Notes: generated by a model not told the origin, from the sequence alone. A stretch of DNA of 60,631 nucleotides from Candidatus Aristotella avistercoris (GCA_904397835.1 CAJFOV010000002.1:1-60631), one strand, 5' to 3'. Shown: positions 17,217-26,106, counted from the first letter of the stretch. Numbers and translations are program-made.

Positions 17217-17627
17217 TGGGTCCTACAGGAGTTTGCCCTGCAAAAATTTTGGAGGAGAAAACAGCAGAGTGCTGGAAAAAAGAGGAGAAAATCCGCCGTG
17301 CATATTGTGCCATATATCAGTCATAATACTACTAGCTTTGCACAGATGGAACAGGATGGGAACCCTTCGCTCTGCCAGGGAGTCATGCAGCGCATCTGCA
17401 AACAGACCCGGATGGAACGGATGGGGACAGTCCGTTCCAAATTTTCAAGTTGAAGGCACAGTCCATGTGCCACACACACTGGAGATTGATGCGTTTGCAG
17501 CCCTGTGCAGAGCAATCAGGGCCGTGGGGTGAACCTGCGGCCCGTTTTTGATGCTGTTCAGGCCATTGAAATAGAGGCCCACAGGTGCTTTTTTGAACGG
17601 ATTTTCTGTGGAAGGAGGAGGGAATGC
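17217..17627. other. Non-coding gap between secG and the corA promoter
   Basis: About 410 bp with no gene I can support. A 9-bp hairpin (TGGAACGGA/TCCGTTCCA, 17413-17439) followed by AATTTTC is the only clear structure. Short ORFs lack ribosome sites. Confidence 0.5.
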
Positions 17628-17655
17628 TTGAAATCCAGGGATGTTGTGCTATAAT
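17628..17655 (+). promoter_or_regulatory. Promoter of the corA leader transcript
   Basis: TTGAAA (17628-17633) and a perfect TATAAT (17650-17655) with a 16-bp spacer. The transcript should start near 17662, giving a leader of about 125 nt before corA. Confidence 0.82.
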
Positions 17656-17691
17656 GGAAAGGGTTAAATTGAGTTGTAAGGAGGCCGTATC

Positions 17692-17736
17692 ATGAGCCCT
17701 GACCCTGGGTGTCGATTGTATCATATAAACCAATAG
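17692..17736 (+). CDS. Leader peptide of corA (MSPDPGCRLYHINQ), candidate Mg2+ sensor
   Basis: A 14-codon ORF in the corA 5' leader. AAGGAGG (17678-17684) sits exactly 7 nt before its ATG, a stronger ribosome site than that of corA itself. The peptide opens M-S-P-D-P. In enterobacteria the MgtL leader contains an E-P-D-P stretch on which ribosomes become unstable at low Mg2+. The stop codon (17734-17736) overlaps the first base of a hairpin (17736-17769) that competes with a second one masking the corA ribosome site. Translation itself is not proven. The Mg2+ role is inferred from the motif, the layout and the gene controlled. Confidence 0.68.
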   Translation: MSPDPGCRLYHINQ

Positions 17737-17779
17737 GGACAGGGAGAATGTCAAGGCCTGCTCTGTCCCCTCAAAGGGG
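17736..17779 (+). promoter_or_regulatory. Two mutually exclusive hairpins before corA
   Basis: Hairpin 1 pairs GGGACAG (17736-17742) with CTGTCCC (17763-17769), plus one wobble and one further GC pair inside. Hairpin 2 pairs CCCC (17767-17770) with GGGG (17776-17779) across a 5-nt loop and buries the corA ribosome site AAAGGGG. They share bases 17767-17769, so only one can form. A ribosome at the leader-ORF stop would block hairpin 1 and allow hairpin 2 (off). Early drop-off at low Mg2+ would allow hairpin 1 and free the ribosome site (on). Hairpin 2 is only 4 bp, the weak point of this model. Confidence 0.55.
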
Positions 17780-17787
17780 TTGTGAGC

Positions 17788-18720
17788 ATGATTCATTACT
17801 ATAAAACCATAGATGGAAAAATCAAGGAGCGCAGCAGTGTGGAGCCGGGGTGTTGGATCTCTGTAATAAGCCCATCTCAGGAAGAGATTGATCACCTGAT
17901 TGGCTCCTTGGGTATTGATGCTGGTTTTATCCGTTCTTCACTGGATGAGGAGGAGTCCTCCCGTGTGGAAACGGAGGACAACGGGCAGATTTTGCTCATT
18001 GTAGACCTGCCCACGGCGGAAAAACAGAGCGATAACACCGTCCTCTATTCCACCATGCCCATGGGTATCATCATCCTGCCGGACTATGTGCTGACCATCT
18101 GCCAGGACGACAGCTACATCATCGATGAAGTTGCCGACGGTCTGGTTAAAAATTTGAATACTGCTTACAAAACGCGCTTTATTTTGCAGGTCCTCATGAG
18201 GGTGGCAGCCCGCTTCTTGCAGTACCTCAAACAGATCGATAAGATCTCTATGGTCACGGAGAAGCAGCTGCACCAGTCCATGAAGAATAAGGAGCTCATC
18301 CAGCTCATGGGGCTGCAGAAGTCCCTGGTCTATTTTTCTACCGCTCTCAAGTCCAATGAGATCACCTTTGAAAAGATCAACCGCGGCCGGATCATCCGTC
18401 TATATGAGGAGGATCAGGACCTGCTGGATGATCTGCTCATTGAGATCAAACAGGCCATAGAGATGTGCAATATCTACTCGGGTATTCTGTCTGGAACCAT
18501 GAGCGCGGTGGCCTCCATCATTTCCAACAACCTGAATATTGTGATGAAGGTCCTCACCTCCATTACCATCGTGTTGGCCATTCCCACCATGATCTCCAGC
18601 TTCTATGGCATGAATGTGACAGGCTTGCCTGTACCCCAATTTTGGATTGTGGTTAGTTTTTCCATGGCGATCACCCTGATTGCCACCTTGATTTTGATCA
18701 AAAAGGGTATGTTTAAATAA
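17788..18720 (+). CDS. corA: Magnesium/divalent cation transporter CorA
   Basis: A 310-residue CorA-family channel with a large N-terminal cytoplasmic domain and two C-terminal membrane helices. The signature YGMN lies at the end of the first helix (SSFYGMNVTGLP) and the short C-terminus is Lys-rich. CorA forms a pentameric Mg2+ channel. The ATG at 17788 is preferred over the GTG at 17782 because the AAAGGGG site is 8 nt upstream. Expression is probably controlled through the leader ORF and hairpins upstream. Confidence 0.92.
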   Translation: MIHYYKTIDGKIKERSSVEPGCWISVISPSQEEIDHLIGSLGIDAGFIRSSLDEEESSRVETEDNGQILLIVDLPTAEKQSDNTVLYSTMPMGIIILPDYVLTICQDDSYIIDEVADGLVKNLNTAYKTRFILQVLMRVAARFLQYLKQIDKISMVTEKQLHQSMKNKELIQLMGLQKSLVYFSTALKSNEITFEKINRGRIIRLYEEDQDLLDDLLIEIKQAIEMCNIYSGILSGTMSAVASIISNNLNIVMKVLTSITIVLAIPTMISSFYGMNVTGLPVPQFWIVVSFSMAITLIATLILIKKGMFK

Positions 18721-18721
18721 G

Positions 18722-18748
18722 AAGTCTTGGAACGTTTCTTCCAAGACG
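18722..18748 (+). terminator. Possible terminator after corA
   Basis: GTCTTGGAA / TTCCAAGAC forms a 9-bp stem with a short loop just after the stop, but there is no T tract, so it may only protect the 3' end. Confidence 0.45.
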
Positions 18749-18840
18749 CGGCAGCGCATGGAATCTATGGAACCGTTTGTAATGACGGCCCAGATGGATA
18801 TACTATGTCTGTGAACAAATGAATAAGGAGAGTTAGCGCT

Positions 18841-20124
18841 TTGGAAAAGTTTGTCATTTCTGGCCCACAGCGCCTGCACGGCGAAGTGACAATCAGCGGC
18901 GCAAAGAATGCGGTGGTCGCCATCATTCCGGCCACCCTTCTGTCCTCTGGTGTCTGTGTGATTGAGAACATTCCCAACATCAGCGATGTGACGGCCCTGT
19001 TTAAGATATTGGATCATATGGGTGCAAAGGTGCGCCTGATCAACAAAAATACGGTGGAGATCGATTCCTCTGAGATTACCGACCCGGTGGTCTCCTATGA
19101 GAATGCCAAGAGCCTGCGGGCCTCCTACTACTTTTTGGGGGCGTTGCTGGGCCGCAACAAGCGGGCAAGTGTCTCTATGCCCGGTGGATGCAACTTTGGG
19201 GTGCGCCCTATTGACCAGCACATCAAAGGTTTTGAGGCCCTGGGGGCCCAGACCACCATCGACAGCGGCATGATCAATGCCCGGGCAGACCATCTCATTG
19301 GGGCCCACATCTACTTTGATGTGGTCTCGGTGGGGGCCACCATCAATGTCATGTTGGCCGCTGTCAAAGCCAAGGGCCTGACGGTACTGGAGAATGCGGC
19401 CAAGGAACCCCACATTGTGGATCTGGCAAACTTTTTGAACTCCATGGGTGCGGATATCCGCGGCGCTGGCACAGACGTGATCAAGATCCACGGCGTGGAC
19501 ATGCTCCACGGCACCAGTTACTCCATCATCCCCGACCAGATTGAGGCGGGCACCTATATGGTTGCCGCCGCTGCCACAGGCGGAGACGTGCTCATTAAAA
19601 ATGTGATTCCAAAACATCTGGAGTCCATCACCGATAAACTCATCAAAGCGGGGGCCACAGTGGAGGAGTTTGACGACTCCATCCGGGTCAGCCGCACGGG
19701 ACCCATTCATCGGGTCAATCTGAAGACCCTGCCCCATCCAGGTTTCCCCACGGATATGCAGCCCCAGTTCACTGCCATGCTCACCATGGCCAGCGGAACT
19801 TCCATTGTGACGGAAGGGGTTTGGGACAACCGCTTCCGGTATGTGGACGAACTGCGCCGCATGGGTGCAGAGATTCAGGTGGACGGTAAGGTGGCTGTGA
19901 TCGAGGGTATTGAGCAGCTCACTGGTGCGCCGGTCAAGGCCTGTGACTTGCGGGCGGGGGCAGCCATGCTCATTGCCGCACTGATGGCACAGGGTACCAC
20001 AGAGATTGAGGACATTCATTACATCGAACGGGGCTATGAAAACGTAGTGGAAAAATTCCGTGGCCTGGGGGCGATCATTCGTAGACAGGTATTGCCCGAC
20101 CCCGCCATGCCAAAGGCCCTTTAA
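18841..20124 (+). CDS. murA: UDP-N-acetylglucosamine 1-carboxyvinyltransferase
   Basis: A 427-residue enolpyruvyl transferase catalysing the first committed step of peptidoglycan synthesis. Substrate-binding Lys-Asn is in ISGAKNAV (residues 22-23). The catalytic, fosfomycin-target Cys is C117 in PGGCNFGVRPIDQHIKG. Both are intact. The start is a TTG with AAGGAG 10 nt upstream. It heads a run of plus-strand housekeeping genes. Confidence 0.94.
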   Translation: MEKFVISGPQRLHGEVTISGAKNAVVAIIPATLLSSGVCVIENIPNISDVTALFKILDHMGAKVRLINKNTVEIDSSEITDPVVSYENAKSLRASYYFLGALLGRNKRASVSMPGGCNFGVRPIDQHIKGFEALGAQTTIDSGMINARADHLIGAHIYFDVVSVGATINVMLAAVKAKGLTVLENAAKEPHIVDLANFLNSMGADIRGAGTDVIKIHGVDMLHGTSYSIIPDQIEAGTYMVAAAATGGDVLIKNVIPKHLESITDKLIKAGATVEEFDDSIRVSRTGPIHRVNLKTLPHPGFPTDMQPQFTAMLTMASGTSIVTEGVWDNRFRYVDELRRMGAEIQVDGKVAVIEGIEQLTGAPVKACDLRAGAAMLIAALMAQGTTEIEDIHYIERGYENVVEKFRGLGAIIRRQVLPDPAMPKAL

Positions 20125-20140
20125 TTGGAGCAAAACCAAT

Positions 20141-20180
20141 GGGTTGTCCTTTTGCAGTGCAAAAGAACAGCCCATTCTCT
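20141..20180 (+). terminator. Probable terminator after murA
   Basis: GGGTTGTCCTTTTGC-AGT-GCAAAAGAACAGCCC forms a stem with a few mismatches, followed by ATTCTCTTTTTC. Confidence 0.55.
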
Positions 20181-20231
20181 TTTTCTTTTCATATTCCAAC
20201 TTCTCCCAAATCGGAGAGAAAGGAGGCCTCA

Positions 20232-21029
20232 GTGGCCCGTTTTTGTCCACTATACAGCGGCAGCAGTGGAAACAGCATCTATTTATCTGCCGGAGGGACC
20301 AGTCTGCTGGTCGATGTCGGAGTCAGCTGCAAAGCGTTGGTCACGGCCATGTCCCAGCGGGAGCTTGACCCCGCAGGTCTGGGGGGGATCCTCGTCACCC
20401 ATGAGCACAGTGACCATGTTCAGGGCCTGCGGGTCTTTTTAAAGCGTTACTCATTGCCGGTGTACGGCTCCTCGGAGACGCTGGACTATTTGACAGCCTA
20501 TGACAAGGTCCCCTCGGGGGCCACACTGGTGCCGGTGGAACCGGGCCGACCCTTTGCCGTGGGGAATTTGATGGCGACCGCCTTTGACACCCCCCACGAC
20601 AGTGTACATAGCGTAGGCTACCGGGTGGAGACCCCCGATGGCCATCACATCGGCATTGCCACAGACCTGGGCCACTATTCCCGGCAGGTGCGCAGCAATC
20701 TGTTGGGATGTGACCTGGTGATGCTGGAATCCAACTATGAGGAGAACATGCTCCTGGCCTGTCCCGTCTACCCATACCTGCTCAAGCAGCGCATCCGCAG
20801 CCCTCAGGGGCATCTGAGTAACCTGGATTGTTCCAAGGCCACGGTGGAGCTGGTACAGCAGGGGACCACCCGCATTTTGCTTGGTCACCTGAGCAAGGAG
20901 ACCAACACCGAGAACAACGCCTATCAGGCCACCGCCGGGCAGCTGGCTCAGGCGGGCATAGTTCTGGGGCGGGATGTGCTCCTCGGGGTGGCTAAGCGGG
21001 AAAACGCCAACGGCGTCATTGTATTTTAG
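20232..21029 (+). CDS. yycJ: MBL-fold metallohydrolase, YycJ/WalJ type
   Basis: A 265-residue beta-lactamase-fold hydrolase. The metal motif is THEHSDHVQG, preceded by LYSGSSGNSIYL, the typical YycJ N-terminus. YycJ/WalJ proteins are 5'-exonuclease-like enzymes linked to cell-wall and replication coordination in Firmicutes. The GTG start at 20232 is preceded by AAAGGAGG and begins at the conserved N-terminus. An in-frame ATG at 20139 would add a non-conserved extension. rlmH follows 14 bp later. Confidence 0.87.
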   Translation: MARFCPLYSGSSGNSIYLSAGGTSLLVDVGVSCKALVTAMSQRELDPAGLGGILVTHEHSDHVQGLRVFLKRYSLPVYGSSETLDYLTAYDKVPSGATLVPVEPGRPFAVGNLMATAFDTPHDSVHSVGYRVETPDGHHIGIATDLGHYSRQVRSNLLGCDLVMLESNYEENMLLACPVYPYLLKQRIRSPQGHLSNLDCSKATVELVQQGTTRILLGHLSKETNTENNAYQATAGQLAQAGIVLGRDVLLGVAKRENANGVIVF

Positions 21030-21043
21030 AGGAGGGCATTGTT

Positions 21044-21523
21044 TTGCTGACCATTCGCATTGTGGCAGTGGGCAAGCTCAAGGAGGACTACTGGCGCAGG
21101 GCGGTACAGGAGTACCAAAAGCGCCTGTCTGCCTATTGTAAGCTGGAGCTGGTGGAGGTGGAGGAATTCCGCCTGGGGGACGATCCCTCGCCCGCCATGA
21201 TCCAAAAGGCCCTTCAGGCGGAGGGAGAGCGGATTCTCAAAAAATTGCTTTCTCAGGGGACCACCGTGGCCCTGTGTATCGAGGGCAGGCAGCTCACCTC
21301 CCCTCAGCTGGCCCAGCTGCTGGAACAGACGGCCCTACACAGCAGTCAGCTGAATGTGGTCATCGGTGGTTCCTTTGGATTGAGCGATGCGGTCAAGGGG
21401 GCAGCCCAGCACCGGATCTCCATGTCGCCCATGACCTTTCCCCACCAGCTGGCCCGGGTCATGGTCTGTGAGCAGCTCTACCGGGGCATGTCCATCAACG
21501 CCCATGCCAAATATCACAAATAA
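21044..21523 (+). CDS. rlmH: 23S rRNA (pseudouridine1915-N3)-methyltransferase RlmH
   Basis: A 159-residue SPOUT methyltransferase methylating pseudouridine 1915 of 23S rRNA. It begins ITIRIVAVGKLKEDYWRRAVQEYQKRL-like and carries the SAM-knot motif VIGGSFGLSDAV and the C-terminal LARVMVCEQLYRGMSINAHAKYHK. The start codon is TTG with AGGAGGGC upstream. The yycJ-rlmH pairing is common in Firmicutes. Confidence 0.95.
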   Translation: MLTIRIVAVGKLKEDYWRRAVQEYQKRLSAYCKLELVEVEEFRLGDDPSPAMIQKALQAEGERILKKLLSQGTTVALCIEGRQLTSPQLAQLLEQTALHSSQLNVVIGGSFGLSDAVKGAAQHRISMSPMTFPHQLARVMVCEQLYRGMSINAHAKYHK

Positions 21524-21549
21524 TCAAAAAGAAAAGGGAGGTGCCGCCC

Positions 21550-22368
21550 ATGCGCGCGGGAACCAAGCGCATCTGGGAGATCGACTTTCTCCGGTCGGTC
21601 TGTGTGCTCTTAATGATCTTTGAACATATTCTCTTCGACCTGGGGGTTTTCTTCGGCCCCATGTGGTTCGGTCCTGGCATGGAGGGGGACGGCCTGGCCG
21701 CGCTCTGCCGGCTGGGCAGCTACTATTTTTGGGAGTGGCCCGTCCGGGAGCCAGTGCGGGTGGTGGTGCTGTGCATCTTCATTGGGATCCCCGGCATCTG
21801 CACCTACTTTTCCAAGAGCAACTGGAAGCACGGCTGGCAGCTGGCAGGGATCGCCCTGGCCATCAGCGCCATCACCTATCTGTTGGGGCCGGATTTCTTC
21901 ATCATCTTTGGTGTGCTGCACATGCTGGCCTTTTCCATGATCTTCTATTCGGTGCTCCAGTGGCTGATGAAAAAGGCCTCCCCCAGAACCAGGCTGGTGG
22001 TGCGGATCGTTCTGGGTGTGGTCATGACGGTCATCGGCTTTATGATCTGGCACAAACGCTTTGATGTGCCGGACAACCGCTGGTTGATCTTTGGTATCAT
22101 CAATGACTCCATGACCATGGGGGACTATTTCCCCATTTTGCCCTGGACCGGGGTGTTCCTGCTGGGCACCGTGGTGGGCGAGCTGGTCTATGCGGACCGG
22201 CAGACCAAGTTCCCTCAGGTGAAATATGAGGGCAAGCTCTACAAGTTCTGCGCCGTTGGCCGGCACGCGCTGCTCTTCTACCTGGCTCATCAGGTGGTCA
22301 TCGGTCTGTTCTTCATTCTGTTGGGTCTGGCCCTGGGGCTGCCCATGGATATCATCAAACTGGGATAA
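21550..22368 (+). CDS. DUF1624-family (heparan-alpha-glucosaminide acetyltransferase-like) membrane protein
   Basis: A 272-residue polytopic protein with seven to eight membrane helices. The opening IWEIDFLRSVCVLLMIFEHILFDL is typical of DUF1624/YeiB-type acyltransferases, whose first helix carries a conserved E/D-x-L-R. YFPILPWTGVFLLGTVVGE is a second family signature. The ATG at 21550 is 8 nt after GGGAGG. The acyl acceptor is unknown. It is followed by plsC 12 bp later, so the two may act on envelope lipids. Confidence 0.8.
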   Translation: MRAGTKRIWEIDFLRSVCVLLMIFEHILFDLGVFFGPMWFGPGMEGDGLAALCRLGSYYFWEWPVREPVRVVVLCIFIGIPGICTYFSKSNWKHGWQLAGIALAISAITYLLGPDFFIIFGVLHMLAFSMIFYSVLQWLMKKASPRTRLVVRIVLGVVMTVIGFMIWHKRFDVPDNRWLIFGIINDSMTMGDYFPILPWTGVFLLGTVVGELVYADRQTKFPQVKYEGKLYKFCAVGRHALLFYLAHQVVIGLFFILLGLALGLPMDIIKLG

Positions 22369-22380
22369 GGGGCGTGGACA

Positions 22381-23103
22381 ATGCGTACCATCGTTTGGTT
22401 TGTCTACTTTTGGCTCTACTTGCTTGGGGCACTGCCGGCCATGTTCCGAGCAAACCGGCTGCTCAAAGAGGGGCGGCTCCAGGAGCGGGATCAGCTGGTT
22501 CAACAGAAGGTCCGCTCCTGGGCGGATCACCTGCTCCGGCTGGCCGGCGTGAAGGTGGAGGTCACCGGTCTGGATCGGATTCCCCAGGGGCCTGCGGTCT
22601 TTATTGCGAATCATCAGGGGAACTTTGACATCCCCCTTCTGCTGGCCCATCTGGATGCACCAAAGGCTCTGATCTCCAAAATTGAGGTAAAAAAACTGCC
22701 CCTCATCCGAACCTGGATGAAGCACTTGGACTGCATCTTTTTGGACCGCTCCAGCACCCGGTCGGGGATGGAGAGCATCTCCCAGTCGGTGGCGCTGCTA
22801 AAGAGGGGGAAGTCCCTTATCATCTTCCCGGAGGGGACCCGCAGCAAGGGCGGTCCGGTGGCGGAGTTTAAGAGCGCAAGCCTGCGTATCGCCGTCAAGG
22901 CCAAGGTGCCGGTGGTGCCCGTGGTGATCGATGGCTCCTACCGGGTCATGGAGCAGAACCGCTGGGGCGTGATGATCCATCCGGCCACAGTCCGGCTTCA
23001 GGTGTTGGACCCCATCCCCACCGCCGGCCTGACCCGGGAGGAGAGCAAGGAGCTCCACAACCAGGTGCGGGAGCGGATTGTTGCCCATCTGCAAGAGAAA
23101 TAA
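22381..23103 (+). CDS. plsC: 1-acyl-sn-glycerol-3-phosphate acyltransferase
   Basis: A 240-residue PlsC-family acyltransferase with an N-terminal membrane anchor. The catalytic H-x4-D box is NHQGNFD, and the phosphate-binding motif is FPEGTRSKGG. It converts lysophosphatidic acid to phosphatidic acid at the membrane. Confidence 0.92.
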   Translation: MRTIVWFVYFWLYLLGALPAMFRANRLLKEGRLQERDQLVQQKVRSWADHLLRLAGVKVEVTGLDRIPQGPAVFIANHQGNFDIPLLLAHLDAPKALISKIEVKKLPLIRTWMKHLDCIFLDRSSTRSGMESISQSVALLKRGKSLIIFPEGTRSKGGPVAEFKSASLRIAVKAKVPVVPVVIDGSYRVMEQNRWGVMIHPATVRLQVLDPIPTAGLTREESKELHNQVRERIVAHLQEK

Positions 23104-23133
23104 AGAACCAAGTCACAGATAAAAGGAGATCAA

Positions 23134-25749
23134 ATGATGTTGAAAAAAGATACCCCAAAGAGGCAGAGTATACTTTTGGCGGTTGCTTCCTTTTTGATCC
23201 CCATGGTTGTAGTGATTGTCGTCTGTATGCTTTGCGGTATAACGCCTTTTGGGGATCAGTCGGTGGTACTATGGGATATGAACAACCAGTACAGCCGGTT
23301 TTTCTCTTATCTAAAATCTCTCTTTGAACAGGGCAACGATCTCTTCTACACCTTCAGTAAAAATCTGGGCGGGGATATGATCAGCATTGCAGCCTACTAC
23401 TTGTTTAGCCCCTGGAATCTGCTTCTTTTCTTTTTCCCCTATGAAATGATGCCTACGGCGGTGACCCTTCTTGTGATTCTTAAAATAGCTGCAAGTGGGC
23501 TCACCTGCCAAATCTTTTTGCAAAAGCATGGCCCCTTGGCCATATCCTCCCTGCTTTTTTCCACTGCCTATGCGTTGATGAGCTACAACCTGGTATACTG
23601 CTTTAACATTATGTGGCTAGATGGCGTGATCTTTTTACCCTTGATTGCCCTCGGAATTGACCGCATGATGCAAAAAGGCCGGATCAGCTTTTTGTACATT
23701 TTGGCATTGGCGGCGGCGCTGGCGGCCAACTATTACATTGGTTATATGCTGTGTCTATTCTGTGTCTGTTACTTTTTGTATCGGTTTGTGCTGCTCTGCA
23801 AGGGACCGGCATGTATCAAACAAAATTTGAACAGGGTGGGGGCCTTCACACTGTCCTCCCTTTTGGCGGGGGCCCTTTCAGCAGTGGTGTTGATCCCGGT
23901 TTTTCTCTCCCTGCAGGGTACAAAGGCCGGTGCATCTTTGAGCGGCCTGACATTTCAGTCGAACTATCCCTTTGCAGATGTGCTGACAAAGCTTTTTCCA
24001 GCTGCCCATGAACAGGGACAGCTGCTGGGTGGCCTACCGAACATCTATTGTAGTGTCCTAGTGGTGTTGCTGACCATTGTATATTTCGCCAACCACAAAT
24101 TTTCAGTTAAGGAGAAAATTCTTTCCGCAGGGGCGATTTTGGTGTTCTTGGTCAGCTTTCACATCAATGCCTTCAATTTGATTTGGCATGGCCTCAATCT
24201 GCCGGCCGGTTTTCCCTACCGGAATGCTTTTCTTTTCAGTTTTGTCCTGATCTACCTGGGCCACCGGTCTTTCTACGCCTTAAAGGAGGGCCTTTGTGTC
24301 AAGCACCTCTGGTACTCCATTGCGGGGGCCATTGTTGTCACCATTCTCTTATTCCAAAAAGAATATACCTATGTGGGAACGAAGAGTGCCTATCTGGCAG
24401 TTGCCTTGCTGGTTCTGTATGGGGTATTGTTCCACTGTATGATCAAAGGCTGCTGGAGATCGGCAGGGATCATCGGGTGCCTCTGCCTCTTGCAGCTGGG
24501 AGATCTCGCCATCAACACACAGGATATCTTATCTGAGCACAGCAAAATGGCGATTAGTACAGCGGGATATAAACAATATGACCAACAATTGCGCCCAGTG
24601 ATAGAGGAGCTTAAGGAGCGAGATCGCAGTTTTTACCGTTTAGAAAAGCTGTTTTTTCAGTCCAACAACGAACCGATGCAATTTGGCTATGCGGGCTTGA
24701 ACCACTTTAGTTCTACGGAGAAGTCCTTTGTCAAAGATTTTCTGAAAAAGATGGGTTTCTGCAAGACAACAGACTACTGGGCCGCCTACAATCAAGGTTC
24801 CACGGTCTCGGTGGACAGTCTGCTTGGTGTAAAATATCTTCTGTCCCAGGAGGGCATTCAGAAACCTTACATCTCTATTTTTGCAGAAAATGGAATAGAG
24901 GTCTTTGAAAACCCCTATGCATTGCCCATCGGTTTTGTGGCCTCACAACAGGTGGAGGAGATCCATCTGGATTCGGAGGACCCCTTTGCTCTGCAAAATG
25001 AAATCTTTGCCGCCATGGTTCCACAGTCCCCTCAGATCTATACGCCAGCCCAGGTGACGGTTGAAACGCACAATCTGACTGCACAGCAGAATGGGGAGTA
25101 TACCACCTACCAGAAGGAGGATCCCTCCCAGGAGGCATATATCCGGTATGAAATTCCTGTATCCTCTACACAGGATCTGTATGCCTATTTTACTGCCCCG
25201 GAGACCCAGAATGCACAGCTGTATCTCAATGGGCAGTCTCTAGGCGCCTATTTTGACCTGTATCGTTGGGAGGTTCTTGACCTCGGAAACGCAGAGGAAG
25301 GGGACACCGTGGTGGTGGAACTGCATCTCACAGATACCGCATTGACCATGGGTTCCGCTTACTTCTATTACGAGGACCTTCAGGTCCTGGAGCAGGACGT
25401 CCAGGCATTGACGGCTCAGGCCTGCAGTTGGACCAGGTTGTCCAGTTCCCATCTGATGGGTCAGGTTCAGGTGGACCAGGAGGAGCAGGTGCTGCTCTTT
25501 TCCATTCCCTATGAAGAAAATTGGCAAGTATGGATTGATGGTCAACCCGTGCAGGCGGAGATGGTGATGGATGCCCTGATGGCAGTTCCCATTTCGGCAG
25601 GAAATCACACAGTGGAGCTGCGCTATATTCCGCAGGGATTCTATTTGGGGTTGGGGATCACTTGTTTCACGGCGGTTGTGATGGCCGCTGCTGCGCTGGT
25701 GGGGCATCGAAAATATGCTGCCACAGAACCCAAACATAGGAGATCCTGA
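23134..25749 (+). CDS. YfhO-family polytopic membrane protein
   Basis: About 871 residues. It has a 12-14-helix N-terminal membrane half (GT-C-like, LWDMNNQYSRFFSYLKSL and LGGDMISIAAYYLFSPWNLL are YfhO hallmarks) and a large extracytoplasmic C-terminal part ending with a last helix and a basic tail. YfhO proteins in Firmicutes are linked to glycosylation of lipoteichoic acid or other polymers. The glycosyl donor and acceptor here are unknown. GGAG lies just upstream of tandem ATGs. The coding sequence looks slightly less GC-rich than its neighbours. Confidence 0.88.
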   Translation: MMLKKDTPKRQSILLAVASFLIPMVVVIVVCMLCGITPFGDQSVVLWDMNNQYSRFFSYLKSLFEQGNDLFYTFSKNLGGDMISIAAYYLFSPWNLLLFFFPYEMMPTAVTLLVILKIAASGLTCQIFLQKHGPLAISSLLFSTAYALMSYNLVYCFNIMWLDGVIFLPLIALGIDRMMQKGRISFLYILALAAALAANYYIGYMLCLFCVCYFLYRFVLLCKGPACIKQNLNRVGAFTLSSLLAGALSAVVLIPVFLSLQGTKAGASLSGLTFQSNYPFADVLTKLFPAAHEQGQLLGGLPNIYCSVLVVLLTIVYFANHKFSVKEKILSAGAILVFLVSFHINAFNLIWHGLNLPAGFPYRNAFLFSFVLIYLGHRSFYALKEGLCVKHLWYSIAGAIVVTILLFQKEYTYVGTKSAYLAVALLVLYGVLFHCMIKGCWRSAGIIGCLCLLQLGDLAINTQDILSEHSKMAISTAGYKQYDQQLRPVIEELKERDRSFYRLEKLFFQSNNEPMQFGYAGLNHFSSTEKSFVKDFLKKMGFCKTTDYWAAYNQGSTVSVDSLLGVKYLLSQEGIQKPYISIFAENGIEVFENPYALPIGFVASQQVEEIHLDSEDPFALQNEIFAAMVPQSPQIYTPAQVTVETHNLTAQQNGEYTTYQKEDPSQEAYIRYEIPVSSTQDLYAYFTAPETQNAQLYLNGQSLGAYFDLYRWEVLDLGNAEEGDTVVVELHLTDTALTMGSAYFYYEDLQVLEQDVQALTAQACSWTRLSSSHLMGQVQVDQEEQVLLFSIPYEENWQVWIDGQPVQAEMVMDALMAVPISAGNHTVELRYIPQGFYLGLGITCFTAVVMAAAALVGHRKYAATEPKHRRS

Positions 25750-25794
25750 TTCAATGTTTGGCGTTGATGGGGGCTTTTATGGGGAGGGGTCTCC

Positions 25795-25823
25795 TTGACA
25801 GTCAATGGAAACTTTGATATACT
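25795..25823 (+). promoter_or_regulatory. Promoter of the ABC-F attenuator transcript
   Basis: TTGACA (25795-25800) and TATACT (25818-25823) with 17-bp spacing. The transcript starts near 25830, giving a leader of about 277 nt. Confidence 0.88.
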
Positions 25824-25852
25824 GAGGTCAGTTTAAAAAGAGGAGGGAAAGC

Positions 25853-25873
25853 ATGCGTAAATTTTCTTGCTAG
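25853..25873 (+). CDS. ABC-F leader peptide (MRKFSC)
   Basis: A 6-codon ORF with GAGGAGGG immediately upstream. Its codons 4-6 (TTTTCTTGC region, 25861-25870) form one arm of the first regulatory stem, so a ribosome on it physically prevents that stem. Very short leader ORFs of this kind precede several ABC-F and erm resistance genes, where drug-stalled ribosomes induce expression. Confidence 0.72.
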   Translation: MRKFSC

Positions 25874-26052
25874 AGTCTGCGTGAAACAGAAGGATGGCAC
25901 ACTGGCCCGGGGCCGGTGGTTGTTGCTGTGGCACGCACTGCAAGAAAATGGCGTCTTGTCTCTCCTCTTCAATGGGGTGCTGCACCTCCGCGGGGTGTAA
26001 CGCTGCTGTGTGTCAAGGACTGCAAGAGAATTTTCTTGCAGTCCTTTTTTCC
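25861..26052 (+). promoter_or_regulatory. Three-state ribosome-mediated attenuator of the ABC-F gene
   Basis: Stem 1 (no drug): ATTTTCTTGC (25861-25870) with GCAAGAAAAT (25940-25949), extended by TGCGTG (25878-25883) with CACGCA (25932-25937). Antiterminator (drug): ACTGCAAGAAAAT (25937-25949) with ATTTTCTTGCAGT (26030-26042), 13 perfect pairs. Terminator: AAGGACTGCAAGA (26015-26027) with TCTTGCAGTCCTT (26034-26046), 13 perfect pairs, then a T tract. Each stem shares bases with the next. A stalled ribosome on the leader ORF opens stem 1, frees 25937-25949, and prevents the terminator. Confidence 0.85.
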
Positions 26053-26106
26053 TGCTCATTGGGCCTTTGCCGCCCCGGGCGGTGCACACAGAAAGGAGCG
26101 TTGCCC

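Noticed and set aside
17199-17532. Short plus-strand ORFs between secG and corA
   Set aside because: No ribosome sites, no family resemblance, and odd composition.
18400-20250. A 616-codon open frame antisense to corA and murA
   Set aside because: It is a shadow of two fully recognised genes.
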